The position numbers and the translations under genes were made by a program. DNA of 64,000 bases from Hybos culiciformis. Lineage: Eukaryota > Arthropoda > Insecta > Diptera > Hybotidae. The stretch covers positions 129,264,732 to 129,328,731 of the forward strand of contig OZ023273.1 in NCBI GenBank assembly GCA_964007475.1, given 5' to 3'. The notes under the pieces were generated by a model. That model was not told the origin of the DNA. It saw only the letters and a list, made by a program, of their open reading frames with translations, and did no database searches. Positions 39,101 to 51,400 of the stretch are shown piece by piece; the stretch's first letter is position 1; the number at the start of each line of letters is the position of its first letter.

Positions 39101-39590
39101 GTTAAAACAATGAATGTGAATATTTTCGTTATTCTGAAAATTGTTTCTGAGAACTTACTAATTATTTATTTATAAAATTCCAAAAAAATATGTTAATAAA
39201 ACTATTTAATATTTAATATTAATAGAACTATCTAATGAAATTTATTATCAAAGACTATAAAGTGTGAAACGGTGAGACTGAAAAAATTGAAAAGCACAGA
39301 GCTGAAACCATAGAAAATTTTTGGAACGCCAAAAATAATTAATTTTAAATGTTTTAATTTTATTTCAATTCATCCTAAATATGAATGAAAAACGTTAATG
39401 AAAAATTTGCTCTAATGCGAGCACCCCGTTGAGTAGATAAAAATTTTCTTTACCCATATTTCATTCATTGTCGACTGAAATATTATGATGCATATATTAA
39501 ATATCAGTTTTACGATTCTAATCGCAAAATAAAACACCTTACGAATAGTTTTATTTTACCCAGTACAAAAAAAAAAGTTTTAAAATAATA
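36192..39590. other. Non-coding AT-rich DNA
   Basis: No supportable gene. There is a short tandem duplication, AGTTTAATTATCGGA, twice near 37979-38010, and (TA)n near 36238-36261. The signal-peptide exon of the downstream protease may lie here, but I could not identify it. Confidence 0.4.
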
Positions 39591-39801
39591 TTAAATCGGT
39601 TTCTCAACGGCCCATTGGGCTTTGACGGCCTCCTTATGATATTGGGCGATAATCCATACCATCCACGAAAATAACTTCAAGTTTAGACTGAATGGTTACT
39701 AGAGTTTCATTAAACATTTTAAAACATCAGACAAATAACTTAAGACTTACCGCTGTATTGTTAAGTAAAATACGCCGAGTTCTACGACACAAAATAAGTT
39801 T
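39591..39801 (-). other. Possible two-exon coding fragment, minus strand
   Basis: On the minus strand, 39687-39591 reads LKLFSWMVWIIAQYHKEAV and continues through KAQWAVEKPI to a stop. Upstream of it is a 63-bp intron-like stretch (39688-39750) with donor GTAAGT and acceptor CATTCAG. The preceding segment (39751 to about 39801) joins in phase, reading FCVVELGVFYLTIQR. GC content is clearly above the surroundings. I do not recognise the protein and no start codon or further exon was found, so this may be a gene remnant or chance. Confidence 0.22.
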
Positions 39802-40248
39802 CAAAGTTTTAATTTGAATTCGACCAAAAAATTCTTATAATTTCACTTAGGCTTTTTTCTTCCAAAACCACGATAATTTCTAATTCAAAATTAATTGTAC
39901 TCGGGGGAAACTAAATTATGATAAGCAAAATAATAATAATAAAAAAAAAATTTGCGATATAATTTTTTTATCATAAATTTTTTGTTTCAGTTCATTAAAA
40001 GAACTATTTTTCTGGAATTTTTTTTTTTTTAATTTATATATATTAATAGAGCAAAATTTAATTTTGGTTATTTGAATTGGAAATTATTTGGAAAATATGA
40101 AAACTAAACATTCAATTAGATTTTTATACTATTTTATAGTTATTTTTTATAAAAGTTATGTAGGTCAGTTTCATTTTCGTGAAAAATATTTTTTCAATAT
40201 TAAATAAAAAAAAAAAAAAAATTTTTTGTTTTTAAATTTTTATTGCAG

Positions 40249-42216
40249 ATTGTGATAAAAGTAAAAAGAATGAAGATGTTAAAAATTTAGAAAAAAGACA
40301 AATTCCCAGATTAGTAAGTTGTCCAAATTAATTGAATTTTGAAGTTATCATGATAAATTTATTGATGGCTAAAAAAGAGGAAATAGGAAAAAGAAAAATC
40401 GCAAACTTAATTTACTTATAATATTTTCTTTTTATTTTTCGTTGTTTTTTTTTTTTAGGATAATAAAGTTTATAAGGAATGCACAACATCATCAGGTATT
40501 AAAGGATTATGTGTTCCAAATACATTTTGTAAGATGTCTGAACTTAGGGGAGATTTTTGGAAAACTTTAAGTTATTTGTGCATTATTGAAAACGAGTAAG
40601 TGACATTCGAAATATATATATAATAATAAAAAAAGTTAGAATGGATATATTTGGAAATAAAAAAAAACAAATAAAAGTAGTTTGAATTTTATGGATAAAG
40701 TTACAGAAAAACATTATCTAACTTCAAAAATTTAAGACTTTTGGCATGATTGAATTAGATTATATTCACTTAAAGTTTTGTCTTCTTTGTATGCCGTCAT
40801 TTGAAAATAAAACAGATAATTTTTTTTATTAAGTCTTTCATTTATTACGTGCCATTTTATGTTGTTGTTTGTTATAAAATTGTGGGTAAATCCTTTACGA
40901 ATCAATAAAATTATTCAATTTTTTGTAAGGAAAATCAGTCGGAGCTGATATTTAAGCCCACAAAGACGTGATGTAATAAATTTTAACTATATATTAAGCT
41001 GTCCACTTATAGGTTCACAAATTGTAAAGTTTTCGAAACTCAAATCGTATCAATTCCTTTCAACTTTTCAAATTTCAAGTTTTTGGTTTCATTTAAAATT
41101 AGCATTTACATAATGGAAAATATTCTTTTCATTTAAAAAAACTAAAGACATATTGGAGTTTGTTGCCAAAAACAAATGATAAGCCGTGATGGACCCAATT
41201 TTGTTGATAATACAAGAAATAGCGATGAGATTGATCCTAATAGAGCAGAAACCAGAGGATGTGGTTTGACAACAAAAATGTTTCCTAGAATTGCTGGTGG
41301 TCGGCCCGCTGAATCTGATGAGTGGCCCTGGATAGCTGCAATAATAAGAAGAGGTTTCCCTAATGTTTATTGTGGTGGAGCTCTTATTAGTGACAAACAC
41401 GTAATTTTTAAATAATTTTGTCTCATTAGCCTCATTGAGTAAATTTCCATTTTTTTTTTTCAGATTCTTACTGCTGCTCATTGTACAGACAAATATGGTA
41501 AAGAACTATTTGTAAGGTTGGGAGAATATGATTTTAGTGAAATTAATGAAACTCGTTCCAGAGATTTCAGAATTTCCGACATTAAAAATCACATCGATTA
41601 TGATTCATCAACATATGAAAATGATATTGCAATAGTTGTTATAGATCGTGCAACTATATTCAACACATACATTTGGCCAGTTTGCATGCCTCCATTAAGT
41701 GAAACTTGGGAGGGATGGACTGGAGTTGTTATCGGTTGGGGTACAAAATTCTTTGGTGGTCCACATTCAAAAGTATTAATGGAAGTTTCTGTTCCCATTT
41801 GGAGTCAGCAAAAATGTCAAGATGCTTTTGTTTATAGAGTTGGTGACAATATTCTCTGTGCAGGTCTTGATGAAGGTGGCCGTGATTCGTGTCAAGGTGA
41901 TTCTGGAGGTCCTTTATTAGGTAAAAGTTTAGGATTTTGTTAATTAATATTGTATTATTTTACCAAAGTTTTTTATTTTATTAACATTTTTTACCTCCAA
42001 TTTATTTGTTCCATTTTGTGCTTGTATTATAAATTTTAATGCAAAAATAATAATGAAAATTTAAATTTAACCATTTCAGTTCAACTGCCGAACAAACGTT
42101 GGGTTGTTGCTGGAATTGTATCTTGGGGCTTACGGTGTGGAGAACCTGGTCGGCCAGGTCTTTACACAATGGTGAACCGGTATACTCAATGGATAATTGA
42201 AAATACAACAAATTAA
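40249..42216 (+). CDS. CLIP-domain trypsin-like serine protease (5' incomplete)
   Basis: Five exons (40249-40313, 40459-40595, 41148-41400, 41464-41920 and 42080-42216) join in phase to give 348 residues plus a stop. The first part encodes a clip domain with six cysteines (ECTT, GLC, TFC, YLC, VCC), followed by a linker with RGCG and an activation site FPR|IAGG. The peptidase S1 domain has the catalytic His in TAAHC, Asp in NDIAIV and Ser in GDSGGP. Asp six residues before the Ser (GRDSC) predicts trypsin-like cleavage after Arg or Lys. Clip proteases are secreted zymogens acting in insect Toll, melanisation and clotting cascades. Which cascade this one serves cannot be told from the sequence. 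The signal-peptide exon upstream of 40249 was not found. All catalytic residues are present, so it looks functional. Confidence 0.92.
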
Positions 42217-43196
42217 TAAGAACGGTTTTATTTTTATACTAAAGTGGATAAAAAATAATGTGATTACATTTAATAAATAGTTAAAAAAGTATTAAATTAA
42301 ATACAATTATGAATATTATGTTTAAATTTATGTATGTATGTTCTATATTATATTGTAAGTACATGATGTACATACCTTTATAAATCTTTCGACAATCCGG
42401 TGTTTCAAATTCTCATGAAATTTATTATTTTTTCCAATTTTTTTTTGTAATAAAGCAGATTAAAATATCTTTTTTTCACTTATTTCGTAAGCCAAAGTTA
42501 ATTTTGATATATATATTTTTTTTTGTTAACAACAAATAAATTACTACACTTAAAAAAAAAAAACAAAAATAAAATTAATATATAAAAATTATGGAAACTC
42601 ATTTTTTCGAACCCTTTTTTTTTTTTCTTCTTAATTTTGATCTGTTAATACGTGCTCATTTTATTAATTTTTTTTTTTTAACACTTATTTTAATAATTTT
42701 TTTTAACACTTATTTAAAAAATATTTACATTGCTCTCGCTCCCTTATTTAATAAATAAATGTTGACATTTTTTTTTTCGTTTTTGCAATAAATTTATTTA
42801 ATTAAAGAAAAAAAAATAAAAAATAAAAATTGTTTCAAAAATTTATATTATTTTGTTAATTGATTTAATCAATTCAAATGGTTGGAACATCAATCAAATT
42901 AAAAATAAAAAATAAATGATTACTATGTATACCTTATTCAATTTTCAAAACAAATAAGGTAAAATTGTTGAATTAATTTTATCACATTAAGATAAAAAAA
43001 AAAATTAATTACAAATTTGTGAATAAAAGAAAAAATAAATATTATACCATTAAGTTGAATTGGTACGGATACAGCATGAATGCCAAAAATAACTATATTT
43101 TTAATTTGAACAATTGAAATTAAATTTTATTTTAGAACTGAGGAGTAGGGTTAGAGACATTAACCTGCAAATATTTACCTTAATTTTGGATTTTAC
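42217..43196. other. Protease 3' flank, non-coding
   Basis: AT-rich DNA including the presumed protease 3' untranslated region. I see no gene in it. Confidence 0.5.
42272..42277 (+). terminator. Protease polyadenylation signal AATAAA
   Basis: AATAAA lies 56 bases after the protease stop codon. It fits as the poly(A) signal, though AT-rich context makes chance matches common. Confidence 0.45.
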
Positions 43197-43199
43197 TTA

Positions 43200-43718
43200 T
43201 AGCTTCGATACACTTCAGGTTACCAACCCTGAATTTCATGGTTTGAAAATAGGTTGGCGAATGGGGTCACACACTTAATAAAAGATGGTTTGGTTTGAAA
43301 TTAAAAAAAAAAAATTTTTTGAAAAAAAAATGTTGATTTTTATAATTTAAAAAAAAAAAATTAATTTTTTTAATTTGAAGAAAAACTGGAAAATAAAAAT
43401 AATATTAAATTTTTTTTTTAACATATTTTGAATTTTTATTTTTTTTGACAACCGACAATTTTTTTATTTATTTTTTTATATTGAAGCATGATTTTTTCTG
43501 TAAATTTTCTGCAAATTGACAGGTTATACCTTTTTTTTTTTTTAAATGCAGTAAAACAATGTAGTGAAATTTCTAGGTTGGTGTCGAACCTACTTTCAAA
43601 CCATGAAAAAAAAAATAAAAAATTTATATGGCAAACCAAGTACCAAACACAGAACGAACCTATTTTTTTCTGCAAAACATGGAATTCAATGTTTGTAACC
43701 TGAAGTGTAGCGAAGCTA
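43200..43718. mobile_element. 519-bp fold-back element with TTA duplication
   Basis: The termini TAGCTTCGATACACTTCAGG (left) and its complement (right, CCTGAAGTGTAGCGAAGCTA) differ at one base. A second, nested pair of complementary blocks lies inside, at about 43238-43260 and 43577-43604 (CATGGTTTGAAA...). TTA flanks both ends (43197-43199 and 43719-43721), a possible 3-bp target-site duplication. There is no coding capacity. The superfamily is not determined. Confidence 0.75.
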
Positions 43719-43721
43719 TTA

Positions 43722-45553
43722 GAGTCGACATTTTAAAATGAACTTTCTGGTTCAGTCTTATTAGAATTGGTGTGGTTTAATATATTATTATCATCATTAG
43801 CTCGGATTTGCTGTTCCAATTAAAATTATCACTTGGCGCTAAACAGCCGATGATCTAGATTTGGAAAGATCATTGCTCTTAAAACAGCACATTTTTTTTT
43901 TCATAAGAAATTCATAGTGGAATTATGTATGTTCATATTTTTAAGTTGAAAAAAAAACCATGTATACATATATTAAAATTTAGTTTTCAAAAACTTTTAT
44001 GCGGCACAAAAGTTTCATCTCAAAAATTTTCAAACTTTTAGATAAAAAACTAAAAATAAAACTTTATGAGGGGAATACAAAATAAAATTTCAATTGGCCT
44101 CAGAAAATAACAACATGACATAAAATATATATATACAGAAAAATATATTTTCAAAATATTTAACATTATTTTCTGAACTATGTATAAATAATGTTGTCCT
44201 CCCATTTCTATTTTATTTTAACTTTTTTTTAACTATTATTTACTTATGATTGTTATAAAATGTTCTACGAAAAAAAAATAGATATTTCAGAGATACTTGG
44301 GTACATTAAATTTACAATTTTTAAGAGGCAATTAAGAGAAAATGTCAAATATTTTAATTATTATGCTTTTAAAATACTTGGGGTTTTTTATAGATATATA
44401 TATTTTTTTGTACATATTTAAGGAAGACAATAAAAAAAATTCTCGCGACAAATAGTAAATAAATTAAATTTTATCACTGAATAATTTTTTTTTAATTTAA
44501 AGCAATAACATTACATATTTATATTATTTATTTAGTATTCCATCTGCAAATTTTTATATTAATTATGGGTTATTAATGTTTATTTTCAACTTCCTTATTG
44601 CCAATTAATTATATAGAAGGGAAAACATTTTCTTCATCAGTTTTATTTTTACAATAATTGTTTTTCATGCGAAAATAAAAATATAAAGAAAATGTGTAAA
44701 AGATAGAACAAAATTTTTTTAACCCCTATAAGAGAAAAGCTAAAATAGAATTGAATCAAAAAAAACAAAAAAAAGTAAGCAAAATTAAATCACTTGAAAT
44801 TCTCATAAAATTTAAATGTAGAATATGGAATTTAAAAAAAGTTAATTATATAACAATTGAACCAATATTTTCTTCGCGTTTCGAATATTTAAGAAAAATT
44901 AACACTGCAATTTATTTAATAGTCTTAATTTAATTTTTTTTTCTCTTGAGACAATACATGAAAATTAGAGAAAATTGTTTCATTTTGAAAACAAGAATAA
45001 ATCAGGTATACTTGTTAAAATTTTTCGATATTTCTTCTATTTATAAAAAAATCACATTCGTTTTCCGCATACATTTTTTTTAAACATTTTAAATATGCCT
45101 ATTTGTTTTAATTGTGCACAGTGTGCCTACGAAGCATTTTCTTCTTTGCGTTCCACTTTTCAGAACGGTCGAAATTAGCCGACACTTTAAAAACAATAAA
45201 TAAAATAAAAATTCGTAACTATCAAACCTCTTCACCGATCAGGCTAATTTAAAAAGTTCACATTCAGGACTTGTGCTTTGGAAAAGAAATTATTACATAT
45301 TACCGCAAAAAATTTACGATAGATATTTTAGATTTAAAAATTTAACCAAAAATGTATCAAAGAAAATTTTAGATAGTGTTCTTTTTAGAACACAATAATA
45401 TTTTGAATTAATTTTATCGTTTTTTTTAATTTTTTGTTAATTATTATTATTATTAGATGCTTTTTATTGAAGTTGATTTTGTCATGGTGTCACGCAAGAG
45501 ACGACGATATATCATGGAGAGAGAAAGAGAACTTTTTAAATACCAGCACTATT
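43722..45553. other. Non-coding AT-rich DNA
   Basis: No gene or repeat structure that I can support, apart from poly-A/T tracts. Confidence 0.45.
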
Positions 45554-45930
45554 CAGGGCTGTGGCGTTGGAGTCGGAGTTGTGGAGTTTGTATCGGAGTT
45601 GGAGTCGGAGTCGGAGCCGTTACGAAAATTCGCGACTCCGACTCCAAGAATTTTTTAGCAAATGTTTCAAAATTCATTGAATTTTGAAAATTTTGTATAT
45701 GCACCTGCAATACCGAGATTTTTTACTGATAGATTAGAATGCATATATACACATTCACTTCCATTAATTACCCATAGCAAAGTTTTCACTAGTACTTATA
45801 AATATATTTCCAAATACGTTTAGTTTTGGAGTTGGATTCGGAGTCGGATTCGGAGTCCTACATTAAAAATTTTAGCGGTTGGCGTCGGGTGTCGGAGTTG
45901 GAACTATTTTTTGACCACTCCACAGCCCTG
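45554..45930. mobile_element. hAT-type miniature element (CAGGGCTGTGG ends)
   Basis: The element starts CAGGGCTGTGG and ends CCACAGCCCTG, with GGAGTCGGAGTC-type repeats inside each end in inverse orientation. These ends are characteristic of a hAT-like family seen in many arthropods. There is no transposase. The flanking 8 bases differ (GCACTATT against ATAAATAG), so no target-site duplication is evident and the copy may be old or rearranged. Reading frames through the GGAGTC repeats are artefacts. Confidence 0.75.
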
Positions 45931-48113
45931 ATAAATAGTAAATAGTACTTAAATCAAAAATAATATATTTTTGACTTTGAAATTAATATATTTTTGATTT
46001 TGAAAATAATATATTTTTGACTTAAATTGTATTTACAATAATTTGACTAATACTTTTAGCTTCGGTTTACGTTTTTTAAAATAGTTTGAACATATCACCC
46101 CTTGCAAGAATAAATTCTTATTTTTAACTTTTTAAGTCTCTTCAATAAAAAGCATCTTTTCTTAAAAAATTTTTTTTACTTATATTTTTTATATTAATTT
46201 TTTCGTTTTGCTAAATACAATGCATTAGGATTCCTATGTATGTATAAATATTATTATCCTTGAACCCCTTACTTCTACAGTTACATAACTATTACATATT
46301 ATAAATATGCGGTACAAACAATTTTTATGATTAATAGACTAAATGATGAATCAAGAAGTCTGAAGGTTATATATTATGTGCATAGTTTTTTTTTTGCAAA
46401 TTTTTTATTTCTTTTTTTGATAAAACATAATACGATAATAAAATAAAACAAAACACCAGCAGACCTGCGTCAAATTCAATAAAAAAATAATTTTTCAACT
46501 TAAAAATTTTATAAATATAAAAAATTAACTCAAAACAATAATTCATTAATCATTTTTAAAGCATATGATACCTACGTACAAAAAAATAAAAAATAAAAAT
46601 TTACTTAAAACTTAATAGTGATTTTAATCTAAAAAGAAAACAAAGAACTGAATCCTTTATTTATACATTGGAAATCCAAACAAAAAAAATATACGAAAAT
46701 ATCTTCTTCCTTCTTATTATGGCAGATAAAATTTTTATTTTATTCCTTTTTTTTTATTATTATTATTATTTTCATTTAAAATTTTTATAAATCTAATTTT
46801 GTGGTGGTCAAATGGCATAATCACTTTCAGGGTTCGGTTAATAAGCAATATTAAAGTTTTGGCAGGACATCAAAACAAAACATTTAAAAAAAAAAACAAA
46901 AAAAAAACAATAATAAAATTAATTAAAAAACACAAAAGTAGAGAAAATCTAACAAAGTTATAATATCCTTTTTCACTAACCACTGCTGCATCAATATCCA
47001 ATTCTCATTATTTACCATTTAACTGCGGGGAAAAAAAATTGTTTTTTTTTTTTTTTTGCTACAAATGTTTTTATCATAAAATTTTCTGCTGATAAATGCA
47101 AAAAGAAAACACAAGAGTAGAAAATCCAAAACCAAATAATAAAAAAAAAAAAAACGTTTATAATTCAGGACAAATATTCATTCCGTTTCGTTGTTTTACC
47201 ATTTGGTACGTGATGGAATGAGTCCTTTGGGAATTATTAGATACATAAAGGGCGAAAAAAAAAACTAAATATTTGTACAATTTATATAATTTTTTTTATT
47301 TTTTATTTTTGTTTTGAAGGTGGAAAGAATTTCAAAATGGAAAAAGGATATTTATTATTTATTCGGCAGAACATGATTTATTGTTATTAACTTGGAATAT
47401 TATTTTTTTTTTTTTTGTTTTTGTTTTATCATTATTATTAAATTGCTATATTTTCTTTTTTAATATTCTAAATATTATCTGCAAAAAAAAATATATTTAA
47501 AACAAAAAAATAAATATAAATTGTTCCAGAAATTAAGTTAGACTCAGGTTGGAAGAAATTTATTTATTGTCAAAATATTTTATAAATATTTATTTTATAT
47601 GTTAAAATAATTGAAGTTAAGATTTTAATTTTAACCTTTTTTTTTTTCTCAGAATGATGAGAAATTTAAAATATTTTTATTACTTTTTGTAATTGGAATA
47701 GAACTTTTTCTGAGGTCAAGAAAAAAATTACACCAGTTCAGTTGTTCAGTAATGTTAAAATAGTCTTTAGTGCAATTATTTCAATTGTTTAGAATAATTT
47801 GTTTTTACCATAATCTATCAAGGGATTGCAATTGAAACACATATAATAATAAAATCGTATATACATTATGAATGTATGTAAAAAGTCATTTCAATTTTGA
47901 AAGCTTTAACTTAACATTGAAACCGTTGTTAATAAACCATTCTGAACATAATAAAAGAATGTATGGAATTTTTTTATTTTTACAAGAAAACTTGTCGATT
48001 TTGAAAAAACATAAAAATAAGTACTACAAATTCATTATTTAGTTTTCAGAGTAAATTCTTCTCCATTGTTTATTGAGGTTTTATTAAAAAAAAAAAAATA
48101 CTGTCCCTGTTTC
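45931..48113. other. Non-coding AT-rich DNA with short tandem repeat
   Basis: At 45957-46024 a unit of about 32 bp (AATAATATATTTTTGACTTTGAAA and variants) occurs roughly 2-3 times. Otherwise I see no gene. Confidence 0.45.
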
Positions 48114-48400
48114 GTATATATGTTACGGCGAATGTGCGAAGTCCGGTGAATGTGAGTTTACTTTTGGTAAATGTCAATATTACAGTACATTTACCGGCCC
48201 GGCGCGCCGCAAATCCCACTGACCGACCACCAGTTCGCCCGCCCGCCTCTCCGCACTCCCCTATTTGGATAAGGGATACCCCCTCTACGCCCTACACAAA
48301 AATGGGGCCAATCGGGTCGGTAAATGAAATGTAATTTTAAAATTACGGGTTTTTAAACTCACATTCATCGGACTTCGCACATTCGCCGTAACATATATAC
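48114..48400. mobile_element. 287-bp inverted-repeat element with GC-rich core
   Basis: GTATATATGTTACGGCGAAT starts the left arm, and the right arm is its complement ending at 48400. The inverted similarity runs for about 50 bp (through GTGCGAAGTCC and GAATGTGAGTTT). A second inverted pair, CATTTACC/GGTAAATG, lies further in. The centre (about 48195-48260) is far more GC-rich than anything else in the window. If the element proper begins TGTTACGG, TATATA flanks both ends, but that hexamer is self-complementary and so ambiguous. It is non-coding. Confidence 0.75.
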
Positions 48401-51400
48401 TTAATACACATTTATTTAAAGAAATTTTAATCAATTCAATTCTAAAATAGTCATTAATATGTATATTTTGCGAACTTTTCATAGGGATAGTTTAAAGATA
48501 AAACCTTATTGTATGTACAATATTTTACAGCGGGAAGTCTTCGTTTTTGATGAAATTGTTCAATCCTACATATAATATAAATTAGTATTAAATAAGTCTC
48601 TAAAAGCTGTCAAATACTTACTCCTTAAGCTTTTAACTCACAAACTCCTGTGAATAAAAATTTAACTTAATTTATATTATTTTATTAATTTTTATAAAAC
48701 CCGCACCAAAAGCTTAATTACATTCACATGAATCTAAAATATACACTCCTTAATTCCTTAATAAATAATAAACTAATTTTTTGATATTTTCTTCTTTATT
48801 TTATTTTATTTTTTTTTCTCAAATGTCACATGTCATATCATTCATATTGTAATTCTAAAATAAAACAAAGATAAAATTCTAACTTGTTAATCTTCTTATA
48901 AACTTTTCATATTTTCATAAAATTGTATTTCATATTTTTTCTTAAAAAAAAAAAAAATGATTATGAATAATTCCACAGAGAATTACAACCGGAACTAAAT
49001 TAACCTTTAATCTTACCCGAAACGCCTTCAATGATTCTTCAGGATCCCAACGAAACCCCAAAATAAAAACAAAACATAAAAAAAAATTAATAAGGAACAT
49101 CACAGAATAAATTATTAAAGTGCTAAACTTCGACCCTTTTGATTATTTTCATTACCAGATGAAATAAATATATGTATCTAAAAAAAAAGTGAAATAATCA
49201 CACCAAGATTTCATCATAAAATTAATTATGTTCATATTATTTCAATAAAATCTCTTTAGTTTTTTTTGCTTAAGTCATCATTCCTCACTACACACACGAT
49301 AATGAGTTTCCCTTAAATCCAGAAATATTAAGTTTATGTTTTATGTGGAAGTTAAGGAGAAAAAGATTATTTATTACATTTTTGTTTTTGTTTCAAAAAA
49401 AAATTTACAAATTTGTATAAATTAAGAAGAATTCTTATCACATAACAATCATTTATATTAATTTTTTTTGTCAATGAGAAGCACTAGTGACTAATGAAAT
49501 GTGTCATATTTTTAATTGTCATTCAATTTAAGATTTTTTTTTTGCTGCAACTTAAGATTAAAACTATTTATTTTTAAGGCCTGCGACGGATAGTGTCATA
49601 CTTCTAATAGGACAAAGTGAAATTATGAGTATATATTAAAACTTTAGAGTAGAAAACTTCGTTTACGAAATAAAAATATCATTTCGCAGAACGATAAAAT
49701 GCATAAAATAAGTAAATATAAGCCTTTAGTAAACTACGAAGCCTAATTTGAAAAAAAAAATTCGAATAAAGTTTCTCTTTTCAAATTCAAATTCATTTAC
49801 TTTCAATCTGAAATACAATTACATTATAATTACTTATATTCAGAGATTTAGTATCCTATGCTACTTTACTACTAAGAAATTTATGTTACATTATAAGACT
49901 AATTCTATATTTTTATCAAAACATTTAATATAGGAAAAACAAAAACCTATTTGACGTCTTTAAATACTAGCTTACTAACTATTCATAATAATTAACTAAC
50001 CTAAGGGAAAAATTTACATAAGGATATTGGGAATTATACAATATTTGCAAAATTACTTATTTCAGGATTTTCCGATCTTATGCATCTTTCGTTGAACTTA
50101 AAACTTAATTCATTAATTTTTTCATATAAAGTCTTTGCATTAACCAAAGAATTTAAAATCTAAATTTTAGAAAATATTTCTTTTTTAAACTAACCATTTT
50201 ACAGTTAAAGAAAAATCAAAACCAAAACGCTTTTCTTTATCAAATATATTCCATTGCAATATGCAACTTCAACACATTCTAATTAATTTTTTATTTTTTT
50301 ATATAATTTTATGTTGTTAATTTTTATTTCGTTGTCATGGATTGAAACATGAGAAAAAGCGAAAAAAAAAATTGTAAAAAATGAATGCACCCCAAAAAAA
50401 TTACAAATGAATTGTATTTTCTATTTTTAAAAAATTCATATGCAAAAAGAATATATGCTGTCAAAATAATTAGATGGCAATGTCATATGTCTACCACAAA
50501 TATTTTCGCTCCAAAAAATAAAAAAAAATAAAATAAACGAAATAAATCAAAAGTGCAACCTCTCATGTGTGGTCACTGATATTTTCACTAATTCAAATAT
50601 GCCTACATTTCCACACAACAGTTTACAAACCGCAGTATGCTTTAAATTCTCTATACAGATTCGTAAGTATTAATTTAGATTTTTAGAGATAGAATAAAAT
50701 TGAATTGAATGCATTTGTATGATGATTATTCAAAGATGTGTGATAAAGGCTTAAATTACCCCATATCATGTTATGTACTTATCTTTCTTATATCCTATAA
50801 CTTTATTAGGAAACATGGATCAAACAATTTTAAGAAAAATATGAGAAAATTTTAAGTATAGGCCTGCAATAATTTTACTATAAATGATTCCACATATTGT
50901 TTTTGAATATTATTCACTAATATGGGCAGATATTATTTTCTGAAATATTAAACCCATAATAAATTCCAGGACGGGAATTTGACTAGAAATTGAGAAATTT
51001 AAGACAAAGAAACTAATTTATTTAATTATATTTTTTCATTAACAAATTATTATTACAAAAAATTTAAATTAACTAAACTTTCAAAAAATAAAAAAAAAAA
51101 TAAATAAATTTTCATAAGCCTGCGGGTTATATCTAACTTTTCTAAAATGTCTAAAAACAAAACCTTATTATTTCATCAAAAACTACGTGAAACTTTTTAC
51201 GGCCTTTTCCGCACAGGAAGCTAAATTGAATGCAAATATTAAAAAAAAGTTATTAAAAAAGAATAATATTACTGTTGACTTGTGCCAAGAAACCAATTCT
51301 ATTCTGTCGTTTTAAATTTTTAAATGTCACCATTCGTGATGAAAATTTTATAGTAGCGGCGCGGATAAAAACAAAAAATAAATCCTTTCGTGAAATAAGT

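Noticed and set aside
45434..45687. Two + strand frames rich in V, G, E, S
   Set aside because: They run through the GGAGTC repeats of the hAT miniature element.
48121..48393. Possible solo LTR (TGTTACGG...CCGTAACA)
   Set aside because: The ends are inverted for about 50 bp, unlike LTR termini, and no primer-binding site, polypurine tract or partner LTR was seen; an inverted-repeat element fits better.
48134..48482. Open frames on both strands in the GC-rich element
   Set aside because: They cover inverted-repeat arms and a GC-rich core, with no domain and no splice context.
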